Made by a program: the position numbers and the translations under genes. From NCBI GenBank assembly GCA_964007475.1, contig OZ023274.1, positions 55,823,851 to 55,887,850 on the forward strand: a DNA stretch of 64,000 nt. Direction: 5' to 3'. Shown in pieces: positions 56,801 through 64,000 of the stretch; position 1 is the stretch's first letter; the number at the start of each line of letters is the position of its first letter. Source of the DNA: Hybos culiciformis (lineage: Eukaryota > Arthropoda > Insecta > Diptera > Hybotidae). The notes under the pieces are model-generated. The model worked only from the letters and a program-made list of their open reading frames with translations. It had not been told where the DNA came from and did not search any database.

Positions 56801-59545
56801 GTCGAGTAGATCATCTTGCAGTATGGGCCCATTAATCATTTTATCGTTGAGACTTACACCACTATCAGACTTGGATGACGCATCGAATACCACTCTTAAC
56901 TTTGTTGTTGTCTTATCCTTCCTAACAACAGCATGATGTGGCAAATAAAAATGCTCTTCATTTTTTTTCAATAACGGTGCTTCCTTCATGTGACCAAGCT
57001 CATGATATTCCCTCATGAAATCAATATAATTTTGTTTTAATTCAGCATCCTTTTCAAATTTTCTTTCCATGCTAAAAAGTCTAGCCATGGCCCTTGATTT
57101 TGATTTGCCTAAAATTAAAAAATTTTCTATTTTAAATGGGATTTTTACTATGTACCTGCCTTCTGCAGTCCTTTTTGTATTCGCTTCATAATGTTGTTCA
57201 CACATTGTCGTTTCATCATTTACCGGATTACCAATCTCAAAATTTTCTGTTTCCCAAAATCTTTCTAAACTGTCTTCAATTTCAGTCATTGAACATAAGC
57301 ATTCTACACGGTCTGATGTTTTTTCATTAATGCATCCTGATAAAATCCAACCTAATTCAGTGTGCTGAGCTGTTATTAAATTTGATTTTTCCTTGATGAC
57401 ACCACTGAGCAATATCTGAGCAATTACTTCTGCACCTAGAAGAATATCAATCTGACCAGGCTCTAAAAAGTTGGGATCTGCTAATGTGATGCCTTTGATC
57501 TGCTGAAGAGAAACTTCTAATTGCTTTGGAAGGTTTAGATTAGTAATTTTTGGTATTATCAATGCAGTAGTATTTATTTTAAATTTTGATTTAAAATGTG
57601 GCCTAACTTGAATTTCCACTTGATATTTCGAGAGTTGTGTTTTATTATTACCGATACCGCCGATAATAATTTTATTTTTTATGCGTTTCAAGTTAAGTTG
57701 TTGCGCCGCGTTTTCCGTAATAAGCGACGACTGCGACCCTTGATCTAGTAACGCGCGCAATTCTAGATAATTTCCGCGTTCCGTTAATACCTTTATGCGG
57801 GCTGTTGCTAAAAGAACAACATCCGTATTAATTTTTGTGGTGTGAAGCGACTTCGTTTCGTTTCTATTTTCCGAACCACTTGAACTTGCATTCGACGAGC
57901 TGCCCGAACTTTCACATTTTTGCTCTTTACCGGAGCCTTCATTGAATTTCTTAGGGTTATGCAGCAAGGTATGGTGTCTACCTGAACAACCCCGACATTT
58001 GTAGGTACTCTTACAATCTTTTTGTAGATGAGTAGAACTTAAGCAATTGTGACACAATTTATGTTTTTTTACAATTTCAAATTTTTTATTTAAGTCTAGC
58101 GACTTGAATTTCTCGCATGCAAAAATTTTGTGATCACCATTGCAGATTTGGCAACCTTTCTTCGTTGTTACGAACGTTGATGATTTTTCAGCCTTTTTGA
58201 AAAATTTATTGTCGTTTCTAGCTTCTGTAGCTTCTAACGAATTAAATCTAGTTTTCAAAAATTCAAAAAATGTGGTTAAGTTTTGTATTTCACGTGGGTT
58301 CTGTAAATTTTGTTCAAAGAGACGTCGAGCATCTCTGTCTAATTTTTGCAGCAGTATGTGCACTATTATTGGGTCCCAATTTTCAGTCTGTACCCCTAAA
58401 TTACTTATGGCCAACATTGCTTCATTTACGCAATCGTATAAATTTCGAATGCCGCTTGCATTTTCTTGAGGTAGATTTTTCAATGACAAAATCTTCTCTA
58501 ATTGATGGTGTAACAATACTCGTTTATTGTTATACCTTTCATTTAAAATTTCCCAAACTGTTGTTAGGTTATCTTCGGTTACAGTAAAATTTCGTACAAG
58601 TTGTGCAGCTTCTCCCTTAAGCGCTTGTTTAAGATACAAAAGTTTTTGTGAAGGCCCAATTGTGGTGTTTGGAAGAAGTGTCTCTTTAACTAAATTTTCG
58701 AACTGTTTCCATTCAAGATATTTTCCCGAAAAGGTAGGTAAATCAAATTTTGGTAATTTTATATTATTACTACTGAAGCAAGAAATTTCTATTCTTTCTT
58801 GTACCGAAATAGTAATGGATTGATACCGATCTTCCATTACTTGAAAAGTTTGTGACTCAATATATTTTTTGACGTCCTGACCGCCAACCTTAACTAAATC
58901 GATATGGGTCTTTGATATGTTTTCCCAGTATCGATCCAGAGTTTTTAATTTTTCTTTGTAATAAATTTTTGATTTACCTTTTTCTTCCTTTTCTACCTCG
59001 CTGATGATCCTCTCCATCAGCTTCATTGATTCTTGCTGTCCTTTCAATAACGAGTTACCTGTTGTGGAATATTTTTCTACAAAATCATCATCATCACTGT
59101 TACTTTGATGGTTTGACAGTGTTCTCTGCAGTTTCTCCTTTTCTAATTTGGCAGCTACTGCTTCTTCTTCTCTCTGTTTTTGAAGCTCCTCTGCTTCCCT
59201 TAATTGCTGCTCAAGCTCTTTTTTTCGTTTTTCAGCTTCGACTTCTTGGGTTTGCAATTCTTTGCGTTTTTCTACAAGGGTCACCTTAAATGCTTCATAC
59301 AATTTTTCGACACTGTCAAAATAATTTCTTGTAAAATATTCACTATTTGGATCACTGTCTTTTTGTTCTTTTAATTTAATATCATTTGCATTAAATTCAC
59401 TAAAAAGTTCTTCTAATTTAACTAATCTTGTTTTTAAATAATTATAAGATTTTCGACTTGGACTGTCTTTCTCATAATTTGTTTTAATTTTTTTTATTTC
59501 GGTTGTTATTTCAACCTGTCTTTTTAAAATATCATTCATTTCCAT
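53843..59545 (-). CDS. gag-pol: BEL/Pao Gag-Pol polyprotein, 1900 aa, uninterrupted
   Basis: Starts at ATG 59,545 (MEMNDILKRQVE). A charged coiled coil covers residues about 85-145 and a Gag capsid region about 255-440 (LPKFDLPTFSGKYLEWK). Three zinc knuckles follow (CQICNGDHKIFAC, CHNCLSSTHLQKDC, CRGCSGRHHTLLH). Retropepsin is LLDQGSQSSLI (D-Q-G-S, about 610), with LLGAEVIAQIL later. RT has KLRVVFDAS, KMYRQIM and FYVDDCITG (about 1000). RNase H has LHGFADSS, WTDSMVVLSW and NPADVASR. Integrase has HGGTALTLSMIRQQYW, DYAGP, WSDNATNF and HFGGIWEAGVKSV. A DUF5641-type tail follows (RPKWKIEKPNVKVGELVLVK). No stop or frameshift, full family length. Stop at 53,845-53,843. Confidence 0.97.
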   Translation of the reverse strand: MEMNDILKRQVEITTEIKKIKTNYEKDSPSRKSYNYLKTRLVKLEELFSEFNANDIKLKEQKDSDPNSEYFTRNYFDSVEKLYEAFKVTLVEKRKELQTQEVEAEKRKKELEQQLREAEELQKQREEEAVAAKLEKEKLQRTLSNHQSNSDDDDFVEKYSTTGNSLLKGQQESMKLMERIISEVEKEEKGKSKIYYKEKLKTLDRYWENISKTHIDLVKVGGQDVKKYIESQTFQVMEDRYQSITISVQERIEISCFSSNNIKLPKFDLPTFSGKYLEWKQFENLVKETLLPNTTIGPSQKLLYLKQALKGEAAQLVRNFTVTEDNLTTVWEILNERYNNKRVLLHHQLEKILSLKNLPQENASGIRNLYDCVNEAMLAISNLGVQTENWDPIIVHILLQKLDRDARRLFEQNLQNPREIQNLTTFFEFLKTRFNSLEATEARNDNKFFKKAEKSSTFVTTKKGCQICNGDHKIFACEKFKSLDLNKKFEIVKKHKLCHNCLSSTHLQKDCKSTYKCRGCSGRHHTLLHNPKKFNEGSGKEQKCESSGSSSNASSSGSENRNETKSLHTTKINTDVVLLATARIKVLTERGNYLELRALLDQGSQSSLITENAAQQLNLKRIKNKIIIGGIGNNKTQLSKYQVEIQVRPHFKSKFKINTTALIIPKITNLNLPKQLEVSLQQIKGITLADPNFLEPGQIDILLGAEVIAQILLSGVIKEKSNLITAQHTELGWILSGCINEKTSDRVECLCSMTEIEDSLERFWETENFEIGNPVNDETTMCEQHYEANTKRTAEGRYIVKIPFKIENFLILGKSKSRAMARLFSMERKFEKDAELKQNYIDFMREYHELGHMKEAPLLKKNEEHFYLPHHAVVRKDKTTTKLRVVFDASSKSDSGVSLNDKMINGPILQDDLLDILIRWRRYRISLCADVCKMYRQIMVCEEQLNYQRILWRENVHDPIKEFQLTTVTYGMKTAPYLAIKTLRQLACDGRAKYPKAAEIVLNDFYVDDCITGFDMIEETQEGQLQLDELLKTGGFQLRKWISNEPAVLQTIEEDCTKLISLSKDEIHKTLGIYWSPTNDFFMYKLSITNRDNPTKREFLSEASKIFDPVGWIAPIILNIKLLFQEIWISKIGWDEYLPHNILKKWNNLRSDLQQLEKIIIPRWIGWSTGEKIELHGFADSSQKAYAAAVYVRIMKNNATKVLLLTSKTRVAPLRTKLSIPKLELCGAVLLAKLMARVKNALTIQLHDTGYWTDSMVVLSWIQSTSKRYPVFIENRKAIILQHSSIEQWKYVSSEENPADVASRVSKINNFLSNELWWQGPHWLSQSTAAWRSSEIILSEDSEETQVFSTKIENIFIETLLSKFSSIQKLFKAIVYIYKFFYFCKKKTNVSSEVTTEELENARCVIVKMVQLNEFYDEITCLQHSKPLPRSSRILSLNPFLDNNQLLRVGGRLDNSNLDFSQKHPIIISNNSLLTKMIIQYYHKLTLHGGTALTLSMIRQQYWILKGKMTVKFELQKCVICFRHKCQANQQLMGNLPECRTNISRPFSKVGVDYAGPINLRMAKGRGTKTFKGYISVFVCLVTKAIHLEVASDLSAEGFLNTFKRFSGRRGIPSDIWSDNATNFGLANKILEKSVKEFNQAYKNNMLQHFQQYGLKWHFIPPASPHFGGIWEAGVKSVKYHLKRILHTTNMTFEELNTVLVQIEACLNSRPMCALSDDINDRDILTPGHFLMGTAPLSFPSKNEDEEGSYVKKWKLVQRLQQQFWQKWSNEYLSQLQNRPKWKIEKPNVKVGELVLVKNENMPPAQWPLARITQTHPGPDGRVRVVTLKAKNGHIQRNITKICPLPIEYNNDSESEDKTSDERQSNEDGMGTKSKKTSRKDATKLKNGLSTLFVGTNLTF
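53862..53880 (-). promoter_or_regulatory. Putative splice acceptor for env mRNA
   Basis: The minus strand reads GGACTAAGTACTCTTTTTGTAG just before 53,862 (first exon base): a branch-like ACTAAGT, a T-rich tract and AG. The env ATG is 19 bases further on. It would serve a subgenomic env message, as in insect errantiviruses. Read by eye only. Confidence 0.5.
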
Positions 59546-59561
59546 TTTTTGTTTTTTTTTT

Positions 59562-59573
59562 TTTTACCTGAAG
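59562..59573 (-). promoter_or_regulatory. Putative splice donor in BEL leader
   Basis: CTTCAGGTAAAAA on the minus strand; cut after base 59,568, upstream of the gag ATG. It pairs logically with the acceptor at 53,862 to form an env message. Confidence 0.45.
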
Positions 59574-59781
59574 ATTTTAAAAGCACAAAAAAATTTTTTT
59601 TTTCACGAAATCTTTTCAAAATAAATTTTTTTTTTATGTTTTCCTTAATTGTAGATTCTTTTATTTAAAAATTTTTCCTTTTTTGAAATCTTTTTTTTTT
59701 TTTAAATTTTGTATTTTGGAAATTTTGCAAATGTTTTCAACCTGTTTTAACCGAATTAAATGGCTTTTTTTTTTGACTTAA

Positions 59782-60011
59782 TGACTTAAAATTAAATATA
59801 ACAAACAAAAAAAACATTACTGAACTTTACTTTACTGTACAAATTATTGAAATAAAAAATTGACCAAAAATGCCAATTTGGCAAAATTAACAATGAAAAT
59901 ATAGATAAGAATTGCATGTGAAATTGAAACCAGTGTAAAATGCTTAAGTTTGTGAGAATTACACAAGTTGCAATTTCACATGCAATATTTATTTTGTTCA
60001 TATGATGAACA
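59782..60011 (-). repeat. 5' LTR of the BEL element
   Basis: 230 bp, no difference from the 3' LTR found by eye. The leader between it and gag is rich in long A or T runs; no convincing primer binding site was read. Confidence 0.95.
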
Positions 60012-61244
60012 ATATTGTATTTACATTCTTCATTTTGAACTGCGTAATACTATAAACAAAAATAATATCACTCACACTCACAATATTTCAATACAGAGAA
60101 ATACCAAAAAAAAAAAAAATTGCAAATGTATACCTCTCACATGCATCATATCAATGTCAAACAAAGCTTAGTTTATAATGCTAAAAATCTATATTTTCCC
60201 TCTGAGCTAATCTATATTTTCCCTCCGAGCAAACAAAAAAAAAAAAGAAGAACCAATAAAAAAATACGCGGCTATTTTTTTTTTTTCTAAAAAGCGGCCA
60301 GTCGATCAGTCGATGAATTTTCCTAACATGTGTTTCAATCTACTATTTTTAAAGGATCTTCGAACCTCTACTACTAAATTTTTAAACGAGTGTGGTTGGA
60401 TTTTAGTACAAAAATTTAAACCACACTTCAAAAATTGCACTTATTTTTATTCAAAAAAACAAAATGAATAAAAATAGAACAATGGTAACCCTGAAAATAT
60501 CTTTGTTGTCATTATAAAGTTTGCTGTCAATAATTGTCAAATGTCGAGTAAGAATTTTTTTTTCTTTTATCAACAAACGAGGAAAATGGCAGCAACATTA
60601 TTTATTTATTGTAAATATAAATTTATTGTAAATATAAATTATAATTATATAATTATTTGATTTTATTTTTAATTATAAAAAAAAAAATTATAAAATTATT
60701 ATTATTTTTTTTAATAATTAAAAATAAAATTAAATAAAATTTAAGAAGACCATTAGTTCTTAAAATAATAAAAAAAAAATTAGTAATTTTTCTAAAAAAA
60801 AATTATTTGATTTTTTTTTTTGCAAAAAAAAAAATGAATAATTTTTTTTGGAAAAATTACTAATTTTTTTTAATATTTTAGGAATTAGCTGATCTTAAAT
60901 CATCCGGTTTGAAATCATTTCGAGAAATAAATTTACTTCCGTATTAATTAAATTTTATTTCCTTGCTTCATTTTGGACTTTTTTGTTTATTTTTTTCATT
61001 GTAAATGTATTGTTTTCAACTCCCTCTCCCATGCACATTAAAGCAGTATACAATACATGTTAATCAAATTTGTTATACAGCTCGTTGTGTATACACACAA
61101 ACACATAGACACTCGTCAATATTATATCACTCGACCTTCGGTCTCGTGATATAAACATGACTCGTGTCTATGTGTTTGTGTGTATACACAACGCGCAAGA
61201 ATAACAAATTTTCTTAACCTGTATTATAATCTACTATTACAATT
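60012..61244. repeat. Composite repeat copy 2, right part with A+T-rich interior
   Basis: Contains GCGTAATACTATAAAC and ATATTTCAATACAG as in copy 1 (14,125-14,195), and an A/T-rich part with a hairpin (about 60,765-60,870, ATTAGTAATTTTTC versus its reverse). Then the right TIR (to 61,038) and the terminal palindrome. It ends a few bases before the stop codon of the helicase pseudogene. No gene inside. Confidence 0.65.
61086..61190. repeat. Long hairpin, copy 2
   Basis: Arms TGTGTATACACACAAACACA... with CATAGACACTCGTC pair with GACTCGTGTCTATG...TGTGTATACACA around GACCTTCGGTC. One centre base differs from copy 1 (C for T), changing an A-T/G-C flank but keeping pairing (G-C in place of G-T). 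Confidence 0.9.
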
Positions 61245-61248
61245 CCTT

Positions 61249-62334
61249 TTATTTAGATTTAATTTCTTTGATTATATCTTTCAAAATTCGTGTTTGTATA
61301 ATATTTGTTATATTTTCATTAACACCAGGTAATATTCCCGAAGTTCTAGCTGTATGCTCAATTTTTTGTACCATTGGAATTTCTTGCTGTGATGATACGA
61401 AATTTGTAATCAAATTATTTTCAAAGCTTCCTAAACGTCCAACACGTCCACACCTGTGAATGTAATCTGCTACATATAAAGGAAAATCAAAATTTATAAT
61501 ATTACGAGCACGTTGTGTGTCTAATCCACGGCTTCCTATATCAGTGGTTGATAATACGTCAAGTTATCCGTTTTGAAATTGTTCAAAACGTCCACTACGT
61601 ATTTTCATTAACATATCTCCATTTAAATTTAAACAATTTACACCTAATTATTTAAGAATATAGAAACAAAATCACTTGTTTCCGGTTTAAATTAATTTAA
61701 AAGCTGTGCAGGTCGATTTGATTTATTCATTCGAAAGAATTTTTGTTGAACATTTGGCAACAAGTGATGAAGATTAGGACTCAGAACTTGATGAATTGTC
61801 TCCACATTAATAATTTTCATTAATAGTTCATTGATATTGGTTGGCATTGTAGCTGACGTCAATATCAATTGAGTTCCGTTTACTTGAGGATTTATGTCCA
61901 CTAAATGATTTTGATGAAGCTACAAATATGATAAAAATAGAAAAAAAAGAGTGAGATCGCAAAAATGGAAAAATCCAAGACTGCTCCAGTCAGAAATAAA
62001 TAAAAATATCCAAAAAGATCGTACTTACGGGAAACTTCCTAAGAAAATAACATAATTTATCTGAAAAACTATCATCCAGCATTGTATCAGCTTCATCAAG
62101 GACAACGTGCCGCACATATTCCATTCGATAGATACCAGTTGTTACTAGCTTACTTAATGCACCTATTGTCCCAATCAATAAATCTATCTCTTCAAAAACT
62201 GGATTTATGATTTTTTGTTTCGTATTACCACCTAAAACAGTTTTTATTTTGAAGCCCGTATTTTTTAGGAGTTTCTCTGCAACCTGGCCTATTTGGGTCG
62301 CTAATTCTGGTCCTGCTGTTATAATCAAACCCAT
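61249..62334 (-). pseudogene. DDX28-like DEAD-box helicase fragment
   Basis: The first part (62,334-62,029) reads GLIITAGPELATQIGQVAEK and VLGGNTKQKI, then HVVLDEADTMLDDSF. It is followed by a 109-bp GT-AG intron (62,028-61,920). The second part reads LILTSATMPTNINEL, HHLLPNVQQKFF, then TDIGSRGLDTQRARNIINFD, YIHRCGRVGRLGSF and SSQQEIPMVQKIEHTA. The order and the PMVQKIE-type C-terminus match DDX28, a mitochondrial-ribosome assembly RNA helicase. Walker A is missing upstream. Stops occur near 61,690, 61,630-61,615 and at 61,564-61,566 (minus-strand TAA), and motif IV is lost. The final stop is 61,249-61,251. Dead copy; intron retention argues against a processed pseudogene. Confidence 0.85.
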
Positions 62335-62373
62335 AGTGTGTTAAGATCACGTTTTGTTACATTTGGTTTCCTC

Positions 62374-62598
62374 TTTAATAATGATGGTATTGTTGTGTGG
62401 GTTGGGGATTTTCGGTTAGAATTTGAACTTGCTGTAACTGGGGTTGTTGTTGTTGTGGATGAATTTGCTGGTGTTGTAGTTGGAGTTGTTGTGGATGGAT
62501 TTGCTGGTGTTGTAGTTGGAGTTGTTGTTGTTGTGGCTGAAGTTGTTGGGGCTGGAGGTGTTGTGGCTTGAGTTGTTGTGTATAATTATTTTGATTAA
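62374..62598 (-). pseudogene. Gln-rich exon-like segment
   Basis: After TTTGTTTCAG (acceptor) a minus-strand frame reads NQNNYTQQLKPQHLQPQQLQ and continues through repeated LQLQHQQIHPQQ to QPTQQYHHY and a stop at about 62,374. CAA/CAG-rich exons of this kind occur in transcription co-factors. The family cannot be named from low-complexity sequence. Because of CAACA repeats other frames are open too (Thr/Pro-rich), so the reading is uncertain. Confidence 0.35.
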
Positions 62599-62869
62599 CT
62601 GAAACAAATTGAAAGGTAGTTTTGAAATTTGTATTACATTTTTTTTATCAAATTTTTCCAAAAAAATTTTTAGATCACATTCATTTATATTTAATGTCTT
62701 AGTTTTGGGTTTAAACGGTAAAAAATCTTCTTTCAATTATCACGATACCATTGGGATCACGCTATCGTTTCCAAATTTTTATTTTTAGTCCAAATAGACT
62801 GTCGAACGACGTTCTTAATGATATAATTTTAAATTCACATAGGTGGAGTTGCGATCCGGGTAGAGTTGC
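62599..62869. other. Spacer between exon-like fragments
   Basis: A minus-strand frame (62,736 down to 62,610) reads KEDFLPFKPKTKTLNINECD and LKIFLEKFDKKNVIQISK. It could be part of the exon before the Gln-rich one, but has no recognised family. The rest is unassigned. Confidence 0.3.
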
Positions 62870-63260
62870 TATCTTAAATAGGCTCTAGTATATTCCCGAT
62901 TTAATTTAACAGCATCGATGCAATATTTAATAGCTGAATTTCTGGAATATAATTTCAGCTGCAGCACGATTAGCATACAAATAGCTCGACCTTTCTGATA
63001 AGCTGATGGTGCAATTTTCAAGGCATTAGTTAATATTCAATTGATTTTTTTAATTAATCACTTCGTTCCTAAAATTAAATAATTTAAGCATAAAAAAAAT
63101 AGGAAAATAGGATTTCTTACCTAAGCTGAAGACAATCCTAATATTCGTCATTACAATCTTGGTCTCCTTCATTGTTTTCATCATCATCACAACTATTAAT
63201 GCTTAATTTTCTTTGTCTAATAATTGAGCTTTATAATACAGTATATGTTAAATTTAATCA
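62870..63260 (-). pseudogene. TPR-protein fragment (TTC1-like?)
   Basis: Minus-strand pieces in alternating frames read ALKIAPSAYQKGRAI, then YANRAAAEIIFQKFS, then AIKYCIDAVKLNREYTRAYL. This is one and a half tetratricopeptide helices of the co-chaperone type. Two small frame shifts separate them. Upstream (63,240-63,120), across a GTAAGA donor, an acidic stretch SINSCDDDENNEGDQDCNDE with a stop resembles the acidic region ahead of the TPRs in TTC1. The family choice is tentative. Confidence 0.5.
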
Positions 63261-63542
63261 GAATGATCGCAAAATGCGATGTGTTGGTTTTAGGTAGAGC
63301 TTATGGCGCGTTTTTTTAAATTTGGTATCCCCGTTAGGCCTAATCCAGCGATAAATTTGAAATACTTGTTTTCAAATAATATACAAAGAAAAAATAAATT
63401 TAGAAAACTGATTTAAAGAAGCTCACAAAATTCATGTTTTTATCATTATTTAGCGTTCTTATACATATACAACATGTACTGTACATTTAAAAATTATTTT
63501 AGTTTGTTTTTTATTTAGGTATATTTAATTTTTTTATATTTC
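63261..63542. other. A+T-rich spacer
   Basis: No gene seen. Lies just 3' of the Ulp1-like frame. Confidence 0.45.
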
Positions 63543-64000
63543 TCAATCAAAGTTTTCCATCTTTCTTTTGAGTTGAAATGTTTGTAAGTTGCATAATTTG
63601 CATAAAATAATACTATTTTTTGATTTTTTATAATAGATTTCGAAACAATTGTTGCACATAAATTTTTCGCACTGGTTACAATGCTTAATTTCTACTGTAG
63701 AATTTTTTCCACAGTGCATACAAAAAGTTTTAATGTTTTCGGATTGAGACAATAATAATTTAATTGCTTTTTTCCGAAATAATATTGGATTCGCTTTTAA
63801 GTCAGGTTGATCAGGCTTGACAACTATTTTTTCAACGAACTCGCAAATAAGCGGTCCGCAACTATAACTATCATTTTGTATATAATGAGCCGGTGCAGAA
63901 ACCGCTGTTAATTCATTTACTAAATTTTTTTCCTTAAAAAATTTATTGAATTTTTTTAGATAGTTTTTTGATTTTAATATATCGGAACCCTGTGGATCAA
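63543..64000 (-). CDS. Ulp1-like (C48) cysteine protease with Cys-rich tail, partial
   Basis: A minus-strand frame enters from beyond the window and stays open for about 152 codons to a stop at 63,543-63,545. It has DPQGSDILKSKNYLKKF, then HYIQNDSYSCGPLICEFVEK. This is the oxyanion Gln and catalytic Cys (Q-x5-SCG) block of Ulp1/SENP-type proteases. After it comes a basic linker (KANPILFRKKAIKLLL) and a tail with CMHCGKNS, CNQCEKFMCNNC and CKLCN, eight Cys likely to bind two zinc ions. The His and Asp of the triad would lie upstream, outside the window. Ulp1-like genes of this kind are often carried by insect transposons, so it may not be a host SUMO protease. Confidence 0.75.
   Translation of the reverse strand, partial: DPQGSDILKSKNYLKKFNKFFKEKNLVNELTAVSAPAHYIQNDSYSCGPLICEFVEKIVVKPDQPDLKANPILFRKKAIKLLLSQSENIKTFCMHCGKNSTVEIKHCNQCEKFMCNNCFEIYYKKSKNSIILCKLCNLQTFQLKRKMENFD

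Larger units (their letters stand above)
51859..60011 (-). mobile_element. Complete env-bearing BEL/Pao element
   Basis: On the minus strand: 5' LTR (60,011-59,782), leader, 1900-codon gag-pol, env and 3' LTR (52,088-51,859). The two 230-bp LTRs look identical base for base, and both main frames are open, so insertion is very recent. BEL/Pao elements normally make a 4-6-bp target duplication. Here AAGAA lies outside one end and ATATT outside the other, so the flanks do not match. It is endogenous-retrovirus-like in layout; whether it is active cannot be told from the sequence. Confidence 0.96.

Noticed and set aside
53530..59290. Plus-strand open frames of 60-110 codons across the BEL element.
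   Set aside because: They are antisense shadows of the 1900-codon gag-pol and of env, which carry all the motifs.
61249..62334. A working DDX28 gene.
   Set aside because: Walker A and motif IV are missing and several in-frame stops interrupt the C-terminal half.
62338..62571. Plus-strand Val/Gly-rich frame (repeated VVVGVVV).
   Set aside because: It is the complement of the CAACA-rich Gln/Thr segment; low-complexity repeats hold all frames open.
1..64000. Bacterial or endosymbiont DNA, tRNA or rRNA genes.
   Set aside because: No bacterial-type operons or rRNA-like stretches were seen, and coding matter is animal retroelements and intron-bearing exons. tRNA genes cannot be excluded without a structure search.

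Overview
The window looks like a piece of an arthropod, probably insect, nuclear genome. It is strongly A+T rich. Its coding matter consists of BEL/Pao and Ty3/Gypsy LTR retrotransposons, hAT, PIF/Harbinger-like and CMC-like DNA transposons, a LINE tail, and exon fragments of animal genes (cullin-4, Elongin-A, a DDX28-like helicase) with GT-AG boundaries. No species can be named from the sequence. No intact ordinary host gene, operon, CRISPR array, rRNA or tRNA gene was seen.

Layout. (1) About 1.5-23.5 kb is a nested stack. An old minus-strand BEL/Pao element (pol half at 1.5-4.3 kb, gag half at 21.4-23.5 kb) was split by a plus-strand, env-bearing BEL/Pao element (about 4.8-20.84 kb). That element was split by a 7.9-kb hAT element (7821-15723, exact 8-bp target duplication). 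The hAT element holds a TTTAA-flanked element, a CGCGGACAAATGTC array, a hAT MITE and a composite repeat (12688-14635), which itself holds a 1.24-kb hAT remnant. (2) 24.7-26.7 kb holds decayed transposon and Gypsy fragments. (3) 26794-34093 is a Gypsy element with 238-bp LTRs. A 5.5-kb TIR element inside it carries the terminal cullin-4 exon homology and several small elements. (4) 35.3-44.8 kb holds an interspersed repeat, two partial Elongin-A copies, a truncated LINE and a roughly 174-bp, 20-copy satellite. (5) 45204-50381 is a nearly intact mdg3-like Gypsy element. (6) 51859-60011 is a structurally complete BEL/Pao element on the minus strand, with 230-bp LTRs identical by eye, a 1900-codon gag-pol frame and an F-protein-like env. 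It lies inside a second copy of the composite repeat. (7) 61.2-64 kb holds host-like fragments: a DDX28-like pseudogene, a Q-rich exon, TPR pieces and a Ulp1-like protease running off the window.

Working together. Only two units look recently active: the 45-50 kb Gypsy element (one frame break) and the 52-60 kb BEL/Pao element. In the latter, gag-pol would supply particle, protease, RT/RNase H and integrase, and env a membrane fusion glycoprotein, probably from a spliced transcript. The rest is decayed. Satellite, deep nesting and a patchwork of unrelated exon fragments suggest a low-recombination compartment such as pericentromere, sex chromosome or B chromosome; this is inference.
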